Positions 1-8,224 of a DNA stretch of 64,000 bases are shown here, in pieces. The stretch spans positions 1 through 64,000 of IMG/VR virus record IMGVR_UViG_3300044701_002512; one strand, written 5' to 3'. Within the stretch, counting starts at the first letter, position 1, and each line of letters begins with the position of its first letter. Origin of the DNA: a virus. A model generated the notes under the pieces. That model had not been told where the DNA came from, made no database searches, and saw nothing but the letters and a program-made list of their open reading frames with translations. Both the position numbers and the translations under genes were made by a program.

Positions 1-2
1 CT

Positions 3-914
3 TTCGCTGATCTTAAGCGTAAATCTCAAAACTCCTTTGCTTCTCTGACTAAGGAACTTGAGAAAGCAAACTCTACTTCCACTGGCGATGATCGCTTCTG
101 GAAACCTAGCGTTGACGCCGCTGGTAATGGTTTTGCTGTTATTCGTTTCCTCCCTGCACCTGATGGAGAGGAGATTCCTTTTGTGAAACTGTATTCACAT
201 GCCTTCCAAGGTGATGGTGGTTGGTATATCGAGAACTCTCTTACCACTCTGGGTCAGAAAGATCCTGTGGGTGAGGTGAATCGCCGCCTGTGGAACAGTG
301 GTCGTGATGCTGATAAAGAAACTGCTCGTAAGCAGAAGCGTAAACTGACTTACTATGCCAACATTTATGTGGTGAGCGACAAAGCAAACCCTGAGAATGA
401 AGGTAAAGTCTTCCTGTATAAGTTTGGTAAGAAGATCTTTGACAAGATCACTGCCGCTATGCAACCTGAGTTTGAAGATGAGTCTCCTGTGAATCCTTTC
501 GATCTGTGGGAGGGTGCCAACTTCAAACTGAAGATCACTAATGTTGCTGGTTATTGGAACTATGATAAGTCTGAGTTCGCCGCGCCCGCTGCGCTCGCAT
601 CGGATGATACTGCGCTTGAAAACATCTGGCGTAAAGCACACTCTCTCCAAGAGTTTGTTGCGCCGTCTAACTTCAAGTCATACGAAGAACTTGAAGAGCG
701 TCTGAATCTGGTTCTGGGTATCACTCAGACTCCTGCTGTTGCTCGCGCTGCTCAGGTGACTCGCGTGATGGATGAGGAAGAGGATGAAGAGTTCTCTGCT
801 CCTGCTCCTGCTGCTCGTCGTGAACCTGCACTTCCTAAGGTCGCTGCTACCGTTGGTGCTGACGATGACGATGATGCTCTCAGTTACTTCGCTCGTCTTG
901 CTGAGGAAGACTGA
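3..914 (+). CDS. 32: gp32 single-stranded DNA-binding protein (5' truncated)
   Basis: The reading frame is open from the window edge, so the first few codons are missing. It matches T4 gp32 along its length: an LKRKSQ-type N-terminal LAST motif, then AGNGFAVIRFLP, ENEGKVFLYKFGKKI and WEGANFKLKI of the OB-fold core. The C-terminus is acidic (DEEEDEEF and DDDDDALSYF), as expected for the tail that contacts other replication proteins. gp32 coats single-stranded DNA in replication, recombination and repair. The T4 zinc-binding cysteines are absent: where T4 has three Cys, this protein has only a Gly/Asn/Val-rich loop around GWYIENSLTTLG, although the His just before it (SHAFQ) is kept. Arg codons are mostly CGT/CGC, unlike the tail genes, which favour AGA. 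Transcription converges with the minus-strand gp53 gene, which starts its stop codon at the next base. Confidence 0.95.
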   Translation, partial: FADLKRKSQNSFASLTKELEKANSTSTGDDRFWKPSVDAAGNGFAVIRFLPAPDGEEIPFVKLYSHAFQGDGGWYIENSLTTLGQKDPVGEVNRRLWNSGRDADKETARKQKRKLTYYANIYVVSDKANPENEGKVFLYKFGKKIFDKITAAMQPEFEDESPVNPFDLWEGANFKLKITNVAGYWNYDKSEFAAPAALASDDTALENIWRKAHSLQEFVAPSNFKSYEELEERLNLVLGITQTPAVARAAQVTRVMDEEEDEEFSAPAPAARREPALPKVAATVGADDDDDALSYFARLAEED

Positions 915-1592
915 TTAAATACCAGATCTCTTTAGATCTGATCTAATGTATGAAGATGATCTAGAATATTTCATTCCATCTTCATACTGTCTAATAAATT
1001 CCTGAATGTATTCTGGGCGGAGAAGGTAAATCTTTCTCTTCTCATCATTCAGGAATTTTTCGTATTCATAGTTTGTTACTGGTGTTGCTGCTTGATTGCC
1101 AGGAATGAATTGCACTTCGCCGTTATCAAAATATTTGTAATTGGTTGAGTAGAAAGATTGTGATACTTTGATACCACCTTTAAGAACTATATTTCCTTGA
1201 CTGTTTTTATGTTCGACAGTTTCATAGTGATGAATTCTATCTGCAGGCATGGTTGATTCATCACCAGGAGAATCATTATAAGCAATATTTACCATTTCAT
1301 ATAGACTAGATTCAGGTGATGGTAAATCAAAATAGACATTGATTATATTATTTGTAATTGCAATGATCCAATCATATTGTGAATTGCCATATGTTTTTTC
1401 TGATAGAAGATCTAATCTATCTACATCAGTTAATGTATACTCAGTAAACAAAATTGTATAGTTAAAAGAACTTTCGCTAATTTTATATCTACGAAAGAAA
1501 TTTTTTACCAGAACATATTCTCTTTCCGAAAAAGGAAAGGTCAAAGGTTTCTGGTCGTATTCTATACTTGGTAAACGATTGAAGAATGCCAT
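915..1592 (-). CDS. 53: gp53 baseplate wedge subunit
   Basis: This 225-residue protein resembles T4 gp53 (196 residues), a late-assembling wedge protein. It begins MAFFNRLPSIEYD and carries the family's central block around YGNSQYDWIIAITN, followed by an N-D-S-P-G linker and a C-terminal RPEYIQEFIRQYE helix. It is the last gene of a leftward operon (gp4, unknown, gp48, gp53), starting two bases after gp48. T4 also places gp53 next to gp4. Its stop codon abuts the gp32 stop, so the two genes converge with no spacer. Confidence 0.88.
   Translation of the reverse strand: MAFFNRLPSIEYDQKPLTFPFSEREYVLVKNFFRRYKISESSFNYTILFTEYTLTDVDRLDLLSEKTYGNSQYDWIIAITNNIINVYFDLPSPESSLYEMVNIAYNDSPGDESTMPADRIHHYETVEHKNSQGNIVLKGGIKVSQSFYSTNYKYFDNGEVQFIPGNQAATPVTNYEYEKFLNDEKRKIYLLRPEYIQEFIRQYEDGMKYSRSSSYIRSDLKRSGI
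923..940. terminator. Hairpin between convergent gp32 and gp53
   Basis: CAGATCT, a CTTT loop, then AGATCTG form a perfect 7-bp stem. It lies just past the gp32 stop and inside the last codons of gp53 on the other strand. No long T tract follows on either strand. A role as a bidirectional transcription end or mRNA 3' stabiliser is inferred from its position. Confidence 0.45.
948..987. repeat. Perfect 11-bp inverted repeat in the gp53 3' end
   Basis: GTATGAAGATG at 948-958 is exactly complementary to CATCTTCATAC at 977-987, with 18 bases between. It lies within the coding 3' end of gp53, next to the 923-940 hairpin. It may protect the ends of the convergent transcripts, but could simply be tolerated coding sequence. 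Confidence 0.5.
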
Positions 1593-1594
1593 GG

Positions 1595-2503
1595 TTATCT
1601 GAATCCTACATCTAAATCTTCTTTGAATAGTAGTTTGAGTTCTGTAAATGCTACTGTTAATTGTATTCCTATAGGAGCACCATCGCTAAATGTTTGATAT
1701 TGACCATCCGTTACATAACTAACATCTAATGCAGTTATAGCAGAAGTTTTATATTTCGGTAGGAAAGTATTTTCTACTAGACTGCCGCCAACGGATGTCA
1801 TGAAAGATACATTGCAGACATCAGGTATCCCAATGAAATTTTTTGCAGTTGCAACACCAGCGAAACTAGTTGTATCTCCAGAATTTCTTTTTGGTAATAT
1901 AGCTTTTCTAAAAGTTTCTACAATATCTCTAATAGCAGTAGAATCTCCTGCTTCCTGTGGTATTAATTTAAAAGTATATCCATGTGTTCTTAAGGAACTT
2001 CCCCCATATAATAATTCAGTATTTGGATTTATGATAGATCCAGTTCCTAATGATAAAAGATCATTTGCTGTAAGATTTGAACCTAGACCAGGAACTTCAT
2101 TTACTTTGTTGGCAGCATATCTATAAAATTGTTCTGCAAAAAATCCTCCAGCTTTATTACCCGCGGCTTCTAATGTTTCTACCTTTATTCCTTCTGCACC
2201 AGCTTTAGATTTATCTGTTTTTTGTAAAATACCCAGAACACCACTCATAATTGTGGTGATATCTTGACCAGCCCATTTACCACCATACTTTGAACCAACG
2301 TCATTAGGCATGGGAAGATATATTGATTCCAATCCAGCAGATCCTAATTGAGATGCGCCGCTTAATGAAGCATTATATTGATTCAATGGAGTGTTTCCTC
2401 CTTGATTCCCAGATCCATATGGTGCCTGATATTTAAAAAAATCAAATTTTATTAGATCAAAAGGAGATCCTTCGCCTGCTGATACTGGATATATTAGTGC
2501 CAT
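1595..2503 (-). CDS. 48: gp48 baseplate tail-tube cap
   Basis: This 302-residue protein is read as the T4 gp48 homologue, which caps the central hub and connects it to the tail tube. It has a low-complexity Gly/Ser/Asn-rich N-terminus, a central GGSSLRTHGYTFKLIPQ segment typical of tube-like beta proteins, and a C-terminal strand-rich stretch ending ELKLLFKEDLDVGFR. T4 gp48 is 364 residues, so this version is shorter. The start overlaps the upstream gene's stop by one base (TAATG), indicating translational coupling. Identity rests on tube-like pattern and operon position. gp54 is the alternative name. Confidence 0.72.
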   Translation of the reverse strand: MALIYPVSAGEGSPFDLIKFDFFKYQAPYGSGNQGGNTPLNQYNASLSGASQLGSAGLESIYLPMPNDVGSKYGGKWAGQDITTIMSGVLGILQKTDKSKAGAEGIKVETLEAAGNKAGGFFAEQFYRYAANKVNEVPGLGSNLTANDLLSLGTGSIINPNTELLYGGSSLRTHGYTFKLIPQEAGDSTAIRDIVETFRKAILPKRNSGDTTSFAGVATAKNFIGIPDVCNVSFMTSVGGSLVENTFLPKYKTSAITALDVSYVTDGQYQTFSDGAPIGIQLTVAFTELKLLFKEDLDVGFR

Positions 2504-3183
2504 TAGTTTCTTACTACCTCTATATCTTCTGGTTTGCCATAACCTCTAATGATTCTTTTCGCTTTGATGCGATCACTATATTTTTCATTAGTCTCTTTCC
2601 AAACATCAGATGATTTGTATGGAACTAAAGTGCTACCTCTTTCTCTAACAAAATGTTCTACAGGTAAAGCGATAGCAGTATCCCATTCGTCAAGGGCAAG
2701 ATCTAAAAGAAATCCATCTACATGGTCTAGAATATATTTATGGAAACAAGCACGAGGTAAATCTATACGATCATCTTTTAATTTTTCTATCGCAATCATT
2801 CTTTTTCTTGGTTCAAGATAGTGTAGATTCGCACCAAAAAAATGATCTGCATTTGCTTTGATAACATACACTAGAGGAAATGTATCATAGTATGGTAGAT
2901 ACTTCATCTTTGCTTTGTATTCAAAAAGAAATAGTCTACCTACTCTTGCATATCTTCTTAGTTGATTTTCATCTTTTTCTTCTTGAGAGTCGGTTCTATC
3001 TCTTTTCTCATCTTTAATTGTTTTTTCTGGGTGTTGTTTATACTCCAAAGCCATTGAGCGAACAGTCTTTCTATACCACTGCCAAGACTGTTCTTCTTCT
3101 CCTGCCTTTTCTTTTACTCTTTCAAACAAAGTGTTGTAACCTTTGTTTGTTTTCTTTGATTCTTTTTTAAATCCTTGTGCCAT
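2503..3183 (-). CDS. Conserved structural-operon protein, function unknown
   Basis: This 226-residue protein has a highly charged N-terminal half (many Lys/Glu, likely helical), then a compact region with YLPYYDTFPLVYVI and ADHFFGANLHYLEPRKRM. I recognise this two-block signature from other T4-like phages but cannot name its role. Its place between gp4 and gp48 suggests a virion assembly function. A gp2-like DNA-end protector is possible, because T4 places gp2 beside gp4, but no motif proves it. It starts immediately after the gp4 stop. Confidence 0.6.
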   Translation of the reverse strand: MAQGFKKESKKTNKGYNTLFERVKEKAGEEEQSWQWYRKTVRSMALEYKQHPEKTIKDEKRDRTDSQEEKDENQLRRYARVGRLFLFEYKAKMKYLPYYDTFPLVYVIKANADHFFGANLHYLEPRKRMIAIEKLKDDRIDLPRACFHKYILDHVDGFLLDLALDEWDTAIALPVEHFVRERGSTLVPYKSSDVWKETNEKYSDRIKAKRIIRGYGKPEDIEVVRN

Positions 3184-3621
3184 TTATTTTATCCCCAAGT
3201 GATCTTCGGTGAGAATAAGGAATTCCATTTGTCTATCCTCACACCAGTCACTTGCGGCTTCCCATTTCGCTTGGTTCTTTAGAAACGTTAGCACTTTGTC
3301 TTTGTATACTTTAGTCTGTTTCTTTGCTGGAGGTGGAGGAGTTGTTTGATTCTTTGGTTTGATTTCAATGAGATACTTTTTGATTTCATTTGTTTTGGTA
3401 CGAACTTTAATATAGAAGTCAACATAGTAACGATGCACCCTACCATCTAAAGGAGAACGATATGGTATCACAACTTCTTCACTTCCCCACTCAATGACAC
3501 TCTGATTCTTGTCGCAGAATATCATGAACTTTCTTTCCCATAACGAACGGTAGATAATATTCGTTGGATTGCCTCTGTATTTTTTTGGATTGGTTGGTTT
3601 GAAAAATCCAGAGTATGCCAT
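3184..3621 (-). CDS. 4: gp4 head-completion nuclease-like protein
   Basis: This 145-residue protein opens MAYSGFFKP and has KYRGNPTNIIYRSLWE, closely matching T4 gp4 (also called 50/65, about 150 residues), which finishes DNA-filled heads before tail joining. A PD-(D/E)xK-like pattern is visible: Asp68 in YYVDFY, then Glu86 and Lys88 in YLIEIKPK, consistent with a nuclease-type fold trimming or sealing the packaged end. A Pro-rich stretch (TTPPPPAKK) follows. It is the first gene of the leftward operon, and its start codon overlaps the rightward late promoter region. Confidence 0.88.
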   Translation of the reverse strand: MAYSGFFKPTNPKKYRGNPTNIIYRSLWERKFMIFCDKNQSVIEWGSEEVVIPYRSPLDGRVHRYYVDFYIKVRTKTNEIKKYLIEIKPKNQTTPPPPAKKQTKVYKDKVLTFLKNQAKWEAASDWCEDRQMEFLILTEDHLGIK

Positions 3622-3624
3622 AAA

Positions 3625-3632
3625 TATAAATA
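3625..3632 (+). promoter_or_regulatory. Late promoter box TATAAATA (rightward)
   Basis: Perfect T4-type late box 28 bases before the next plus-strand start at 3661. A second overlapping ATAAATA begins at 3620. It lies upstream of, and points past, the leftward box at 3646-3653. Confidence 0.75.
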
Positions 3633-3645
3633 TATCTTCCCGAAA

Positions 3646-3653
3646 TATTTATG
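3646..3653 (-). promoter_or_regulatory. Late promoter box CATAAATA (leftward)
   Basis: Read on the minus strand this is CATAAATA, a common cyanophage late-box variant, 24 bases ahead of the gp4 start. With the 3625-3632 box it forms a face-to-face pair only 13 bases apart. Confidence 0.7.
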
Positions 3654-3660
3654 GGGGCAA

Positions 3661-4335
3661 ATGTCAGGCATAAACGTATTTAAATCTAAAATAGCTCAAG
3701 GTGGCGGCATGGCCACGAGCAATAATTATGCTGTGTCAATAGATGCTGCGTGTTTGTCTGGTTTGGGATATACTATGACTCCAGATAATACTGGTGTTGG
3801 TGGAAGAATCTTAATCATGTGTGATGAAGTTACTCTCCCTGGTGTTCAAGCATCTGTAGGTCAGATGCCAGGATTATATCAAGGATCTCCAGTTATAAAT
3901 TATCCAACAGGAAAGATATACACAGAGGTTCAGTTATCATTTATGTGTGATGCTGACATGGCACCACTTAAATTTTTACAAGATTGGTTTAATTTTATTT
4001 TTCAGTCTAATGAAAGAATAGTTCTAACTAGTGGAACTACTCCAACTACTCTTACGGCAGGAGTTAACACTAATAGATTAAAATATCCGAATGAATATCA
4101 AGGAACATTAAAGATTACTAAGACAGAAAGAAATGCTAATACTGATGGTGGATCTTCTTCAGTTGAATATCAATTAATGAAAGCATGGCCGTATGCAATT
4201 GATGCGATTCCCTTGTCTTATGGATCATCTCAGTTAATAAAAGTCACTGCGAATTTTTATTATAGATTTTATACTTTTACGAAATATAATAACGCTAAGA
4301 ATAGATCTGGTGGTGGAGGAACTGTAACTAACTGA
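3661..4335 (+). CDS. 54: gp54-like baseplate tail-tube initiator
   Basis: This 224-residue protein has the look of the tail-tube fold shared by T4 gp19, gp48 and gp54. It has an ILIMCDEVTLPGVQ strand, a YPTGKIYTEVQLSFMCD strand, an APLKFLQDWFNFIF helix, then strands up to ANFYYRFYTF. In T4, gp54 sits on gp48 and starts tube polymerisation. Here it heads the rightward baseplate operon opposite gp48. It is shorter than T4 gp54 (about 320 residues), so the name is by fold and position. It ends in a Gly-rich tail (RSGGGGTVTN). Confidence 0.65.
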   Translation: MSGINVFKSKIAQGGGMATSNNYAVSIDAACLSGLGYTMTPDNTGVGGRILIMCDEVTLPGVQASVGQMPGLYQGSPVINYPTGKIYTEVQLSFMCDADMAPLKFLQDWFNFIFQSNERIVLTSGTTPTTLTAGVNTNRLKYPNEYQGTLKITKTERNANTDGGSSSVEYQLMKAWPYAIDAIPLSYGSSQLIKVTANFYYRFYTFTKYNNAKNRSGGGGTVTN

Positions 4336-4341
4336 TAAATA
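4334..4341 (+). promoter_or_regulatory. Late promoter box GATAAATA
   Basis: The box overlaps the stop codon of the preceding gene and lies 35 bases before the gp26 start. Confidence 0.6.
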
Positions 4342-4375
4342 AAATCACGATCATATAATTATTTTGGGGTAAATT

Positions 4376-5098
4376 ATGCCTACATCATTACCAAAACCTC
4401 CTGTTCCAACTTATGAACTTGAGTTACCTTCTACAGGTAAAATTGTTAAATATAGACCATTTCTAGTGAAGGAAGAAAAGATTCTCCTCATGGCAATGGA
4501 ATCTGAAGATGAGAAACAAATTACTAATGCAGTTATTGACATTGTAAAGGGATGTTTGTTGACTAGAGGGATTAAGGTAGAAGAATTAGCGTCATTTGAT
4601 ATTGAATATTTGTTCCTCAATATTAGAGGCAAGTCAGTCGGTGAGGATATCAAATTAAAAATTACCTGTCAAGATGATAATGAAACTCAAGTAGATCATG
4701 TGATTAATATTGATAATATTAAGGTTCAGAAGCAACCAAATCACAGTGCTACTATTATGCTGACGGATAATAATGGAATCATTATGAAGTATCCTGGAAT
4801 GAAACAGTTCATTCAAACACAAATTATGCTGAAGTCTTTGAATGCCGAGGAAGTTTTTGATATTGTAATTGATTCTATTCATCAAATTTTTGACGGGGAG
4901 AATGTATACGATGTTAAAGATGTTGGTAAGAAAGGAGTTGAAGAATACTTAGAGTCTTTGACTTCTAAACAGTTTGAGAAAGTTCAACAGTTCTTCTCAA
5001 CTATGCCTAAACTATCTCATAGTTTTAGAGTTACCAATCCTAATACTGGAGTTGAATCAACATATACTATTGAGGGTCTTGTAAATTTTTTCGGATAA
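4376..5098 (+). CDS. 26: gp26 baseplate hub protein/assembly chaperone
   Basis: This 240-residue protein carries the gp26-family opening: a strand (YELELPSTGKIVKYRPF) followed by LVKEEKILLMAMESED. Next come an ITNAVIDIVKGCL helix and the DIEYLFLNIRGKSVG block. T4 gp26 (208 residues) is needed to build the hub. The C-terminal half is a helical region ending in a repeat of the strand motif (FRVTNPNTGVESTYTIEG). A small gene follows two bases later, as in many tail operons where this type of protein is paired with a short partner. Confidence 0.82.
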   Translation: MPTSLPKPPVPTYELELPSTGKIVKYRPFLVKEEKILLMAMESEDEKQITNAVIDIVKGCLLTRGIKVEELASFDIEYLFLNIRGKSVGEDIKLKITCQDDNETQVDHVINIDNIKVQKQPNHSATIMLTDNNGIIMKYPGMKQFIQTQIMLKSLNAEEVFDIVIDSIHQIFDGENVYDVKDVGKKGVEEYLESLTSKQFEKVQQFFSTMPKLSHSFRVTNPNTGVESTYTIEGLVNFFG

Positions 5099-5100
5099 GC

Positions 5101-5265
5101 ATGTTCCATGATTCATTATTGAATCATTATCAATCAAATTTTAACTTGATGTATCATCACAAATTTTCATTGAGTGAACTAGAGAACATGCTTCCTTGGG
5201 AAAGGGTTGTTTATATTACTATGTTAAATCAGTACATAGAAGAACAAAAACAAAAAAATAAATGA
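5101..5265 (+). CDS. Small partner of gp26 (54 aa)
   Basis: ATG at 5101 lies two bases after the gp26 stop, and the TGA at 5263 overlaps the next ATG at 5262. The protein has a His/Tyr-rich N-terminus and the motif ELENMLPWERVVY, which resembles the L-P-W-E-R motif of small tail-assembly chaperones encoded after gp26/G-type proteins. It might be the cyanophage counterpart of T4 gp51, but the resemblance is short. Tight spacing on both sides supports it being a real gene. Confidence 0.7.
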   Translation: MFHDSLLNHYQSNFNLMYHHKFSLSELENMLPWERVVYITMLNQYIEEQKQKNK

Positions 5266-8222
5266 ACCCAGACAGATTGCCACAACCACCAGAAGGAGTA
5301 TTAGATCCTCAGATACCTTGGAGTAGGATTAATCCTAACTCTAGGTTGTGGGTAACATTAAAGGCTCGTCTTACTGGAAGACCCACTGATGGAGAGCATT
5401 ATTCTTCGTATGTAAACATATCAGAAGCAGATGCTGATAGATTAATTGCAAATATGAAGAAGGATCCTCGCGGGTATCCTTCTTTAGATCAGGCTGGCGG
5501 GAATCCCGTTCAGTGGATGGAGAATCAACGTTTATATCAGGAATGGTTGGTAGAAGCGTATCTAGAAGATCCATTTAGAGAAGAAGTAGATAAAAAGATA
5601 GAAGAAGCTGCTGTAGAAAGCAGAGTTCGTGAGATACAAGAAGAAAGAAAAAAGAGAAAAGAAGAAGCGGAGAAGAAAAAGAAACCCAAGGAAGAAATAG
5701 AATCAGTAGTTGAAGATTTAGTAAACAATAAACCGATAGATGTAGAAGAAATATCTCCAGAGGTTGTTGATGTTCTTCCTTATATTGCTCCTGCTGCAGA
5801 GGAAGTAAAGATACCAGAACCTTTGCCAGTAGATGATACTTCTACACCAGAAGAAGATGCGGAAGAAACTGCACCTATTCTTTTAAATGTTGATATACAA
5901 AATATTATTAACAAGTATGCTTCTGAGTTAGAAGCGATAGCTGATACTATCAATCAGCAATCATCTCTTTTACACAAAATCAGCAGTCAAAAAAGAAGTA
6001 TACAATTTAACTTAGGATTAGTTAATTTTATTCTTGGTCAACAGATTGAAAATTATAGTGAAGCAATATCTGATTTTGCTGCTAAATCTGCTGAAGAAAA
6101 AACCCAACAAACAATCAAAGTTGGTACAAAAAAATTAAAAGAAGTTGTTGTAGAACCTCCACAAGAAGGAGATACCGAACAACCAGAAGTTGAATCACAA
6201 AAACAACCAGAACCACAAAAGCAATGGTGGGAATTTTGGAAACCAGATTCTCCCGACAAGAAAGCAGAAGGTGGAGTAGTTACTGGAGATTCGATTGTTC
6301 CTAAACGAGGAGAATACATACCTCCTGGAATATATGATAGACCAACTGTAGGTCAACTTGCTCCAGGAACAGCAGTAATTCCTTTCAATAGAAACTACGG
6401 AAAGAAATTATTAAATGTAGAGGAGCAAACTGTATCAACCAATTCTATTGGGCAAGCTATGTCAGCAGTTGCTAAGGCATACTTAGCATCTTCTGCTTCT
6501 ATTCTTGGTGATTTTATTCTGGAGTCTGGTCCTTTTGCACCTTTCTTTGGTAAGTATGTTGATGGTTCTGTAAATACTTTAGCAAGATATTTCAATCAAA
6601 GTAGATCGCAGGTTCTAAAATTATTAGGATTAGGTGACGATAGCATCAACATAGAAAGAAAAAATTTCTACAAACTATGGAAAGATGTTTTAGAAAAAAA
6701 TGATTGGATTTTTGGCGGAGGCGTTGCTGGCGGCAGAGAAGGTGATGGTGGTCTAGAGGGAGAAGTATTTAAAGACATCTTAACCATCGGTGACAAAGGT
6801 GAAGGTCTGAGAATGTTTGGCGGAACTAATGTAGGAAAGATGCCTGCGTGGATTCCATTCCCGAAATCAGAATTCAATAAACTAGAATATTCATCTGGAT
6901 TTGGATTTAGATGGTATAAACAGCACAGTGGAATGGATTTAGCTGGCGAACCAGGGATTAAAATTATTTCTCCTTTCGCTGGTAAAGTTTCCATGATGGA
7001 TAATGATACTGACGGAAGTGGTTATGGAAAATATGTTGAGATAGAACATACTCAACCTAAAATATTTACTTTCTATGGTCACATGAGAACAATTGCTAAC
7101 GGAATGACTGTTGGTTCTACTGTTCAAGCTGGTCAACTAATCGGTGAATTAGGAAATACTGGAAGATCTACAGGTCCTCACTTACACTGGGAGGTCAGAG
7201 AAAGAAGTGGAGGTGGTCAAATAGATCCTGTTCCATTCACCCACAAATTTAAACCTGGCGGCGGTCAACCACCAAAGAAAAAGTTGGAAGACTATCCAGA
7301 GTATCAATTAAATGGCGACAACGGACCTCCTGGAACTATTGTTAGATTGGGGAGAAAATTATTTAAGATGCAAGATAGAGATAGACTAGGTGATGAAGTT
7401 CCACTAGAATCTGGAGGAACTATAGGATCATTCCAATGGGGTGGCATTGTAAATAATGTATTGACTAATATTGTATCTCCTATTATAAATCGTTTTGCTA
7501 AACCTAAACCGCGAGGGTTGAAAGGAGCACAAGTAAAAAGAATTATGCATGGCACAAGAGCAGGAGTGCCTCAGTTAATTCGTGCAACAGGATTTAAAGA
7601 ACAAGCAGGAATGATAGGCACTGGTGTCTATGGAAGTGTGAAAGGTTGGGTTGCTGATACATACAGAGGAGCTGGAGCATGGAAGGGTATAGTTCCTGGT
7701 CAAGGACCTAGATTAGATCTATTAGTTCCTCAGGGTGCTCGAACACTTAGAGGTGCTACTGTTGTTTCTGCAAGACAAGCAAATAGAGGATTAAGTATTG
7801 CAGATGGTATTCTATCGGGAAGATATACAGGAGCAAAAGCTCAACAACTATTACCTTTACTCACAGAATCAACACCTTCTATGGCAAGAGCATTTGGAAC
7901 TGGTGCTGTTAAATTACTTGGTAGAGGTTTAGGAATATTGAATGCTCCTGTCATAGGTGATATGATTATGCCAGAAGGCACTTCATCCTATGATCAAATA
8001 TCAGGACCAAACGCATATTACAATGCACCTGGATACAAAGGACCTAAACCAGTTACTGCTACATCAGAAAGAAGACAACCAATAATTGTCAATGCTCCAT
8101 CTCCTGCCCCCAGTTCTGCACCTGTTGTGCAAGGATCTTCTTCCCAATCAACACCAGTTTTTATTCCTATGCCTATTCCAACTAGGCAAGTTAGAGAAGC
8201 AATACAGTTGAGGAGGTTATAA
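5262..8222 (+). CDS. Large hub/tape-measure-like protein with M23 peptidase domain
   Basis: This 986-residue protein starts with a charged coiled-coil-prone region (residues ~105-150, Lys/Glu-rich). Next come a WWEFWKP patch and an AEGGVV motif near 334, a pattern frequent in phage tape-measure proteins. Residues ~540-650 form a LytM/M23 metallopeptidase domain: HxxxD with His555 and Asp559, His607 in YGHM, and His640-x-His642 in HLHWE, so all zinc and catalytic residues are present. It probably cuts cell-wall peptide crosslinks during DNA entry. The C-terminal third is Gly/Ala-rich, ending in a Pro/Ser segment and VREAIQLRRL. It starts by ATGA overlap with the small gp26 partner. Confidence 0.82.
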   Translation: MNPDRLPQPPEGVLDPQIPWSRINPNSRLWVTLKARLTGRPTDGEHYSSYVNISEADADRLIANMKKDPRGYPSLDQAGGNPVQWMENQRLYQEWLVEAYLEDPFREEVDKKIEEAAVESRVREIQEERKKRKEEAEKKKKPKEEIESVVEDLVNNKPIDVEEISPEVVDVLPYIAPAAEEVKIPEPLPVDDTSTPEEDAEETAPILLNVDIQNIINKYASELEAIADTINQQSSLLHKISSQKRSIQFNLGLVNFILGQQIENYSEAISDFAAKSAEEKTQQTIKVGTKKLKEVVVEPPQEGDTEQPEVESQKQPEPQKQWWEFWKPDSPDKKAEGGVVTGDSIVPKRGEYIPPGIYDRPTVGQLAPGTAVIPFNRNYGKKLLNVEEQTVSTNSIGQAMSAVAKAYLASSASILGDFILESGPFAPFFGKYVDGSVNTLARYFNQSRSQVLKLLGLGDDSINIERKNFYKLWKDVLEKNDWIFGGGVAGGREGDGGLEGEVFKDILTIGDKGEGLRMFGGTNVGKMPAWIPFPKSEFNKLEYSSGFGFRWYKQHSGMDLAGEPGIKIISPFAGKVSMMDNDTDGSGYGKYVEIEHTQPKIFTFYGHMRTIANGMTVGSTVQAGQLIGELGNTGRSTGPHLHWEVRERSGGGQIDPVPFTHKFKPGGGQPPKKKLEDYPEYQLNGDNGPPGTIVRLGRKLFKMQDRDRLGDEVPLESGGTIGSFQWGGIVNNVLTNIVSPIINRFAKPKPRGLKGAQVKRIMHGTRAGVPQLIRATGFKEQAGMIGTGVYGSVKGWVADTYRGAGAWKGIVPGQGPRLDLLVPQGARTLRGATVVSARQANRGLSIADGILSGRYTGAKAQQLLPLLTESTPSMARAFGTGAVKLLGRGLGILNAPVIGDMIMPEGTSSYDQISGPNAYYNAPGYKGPKPVTATSERRQPIIVNAPSPAPSSAPVVQGSSSQSTPVFIPMPIPTRQVREAIQLRRL

Positions 8223-8224
8223 AG

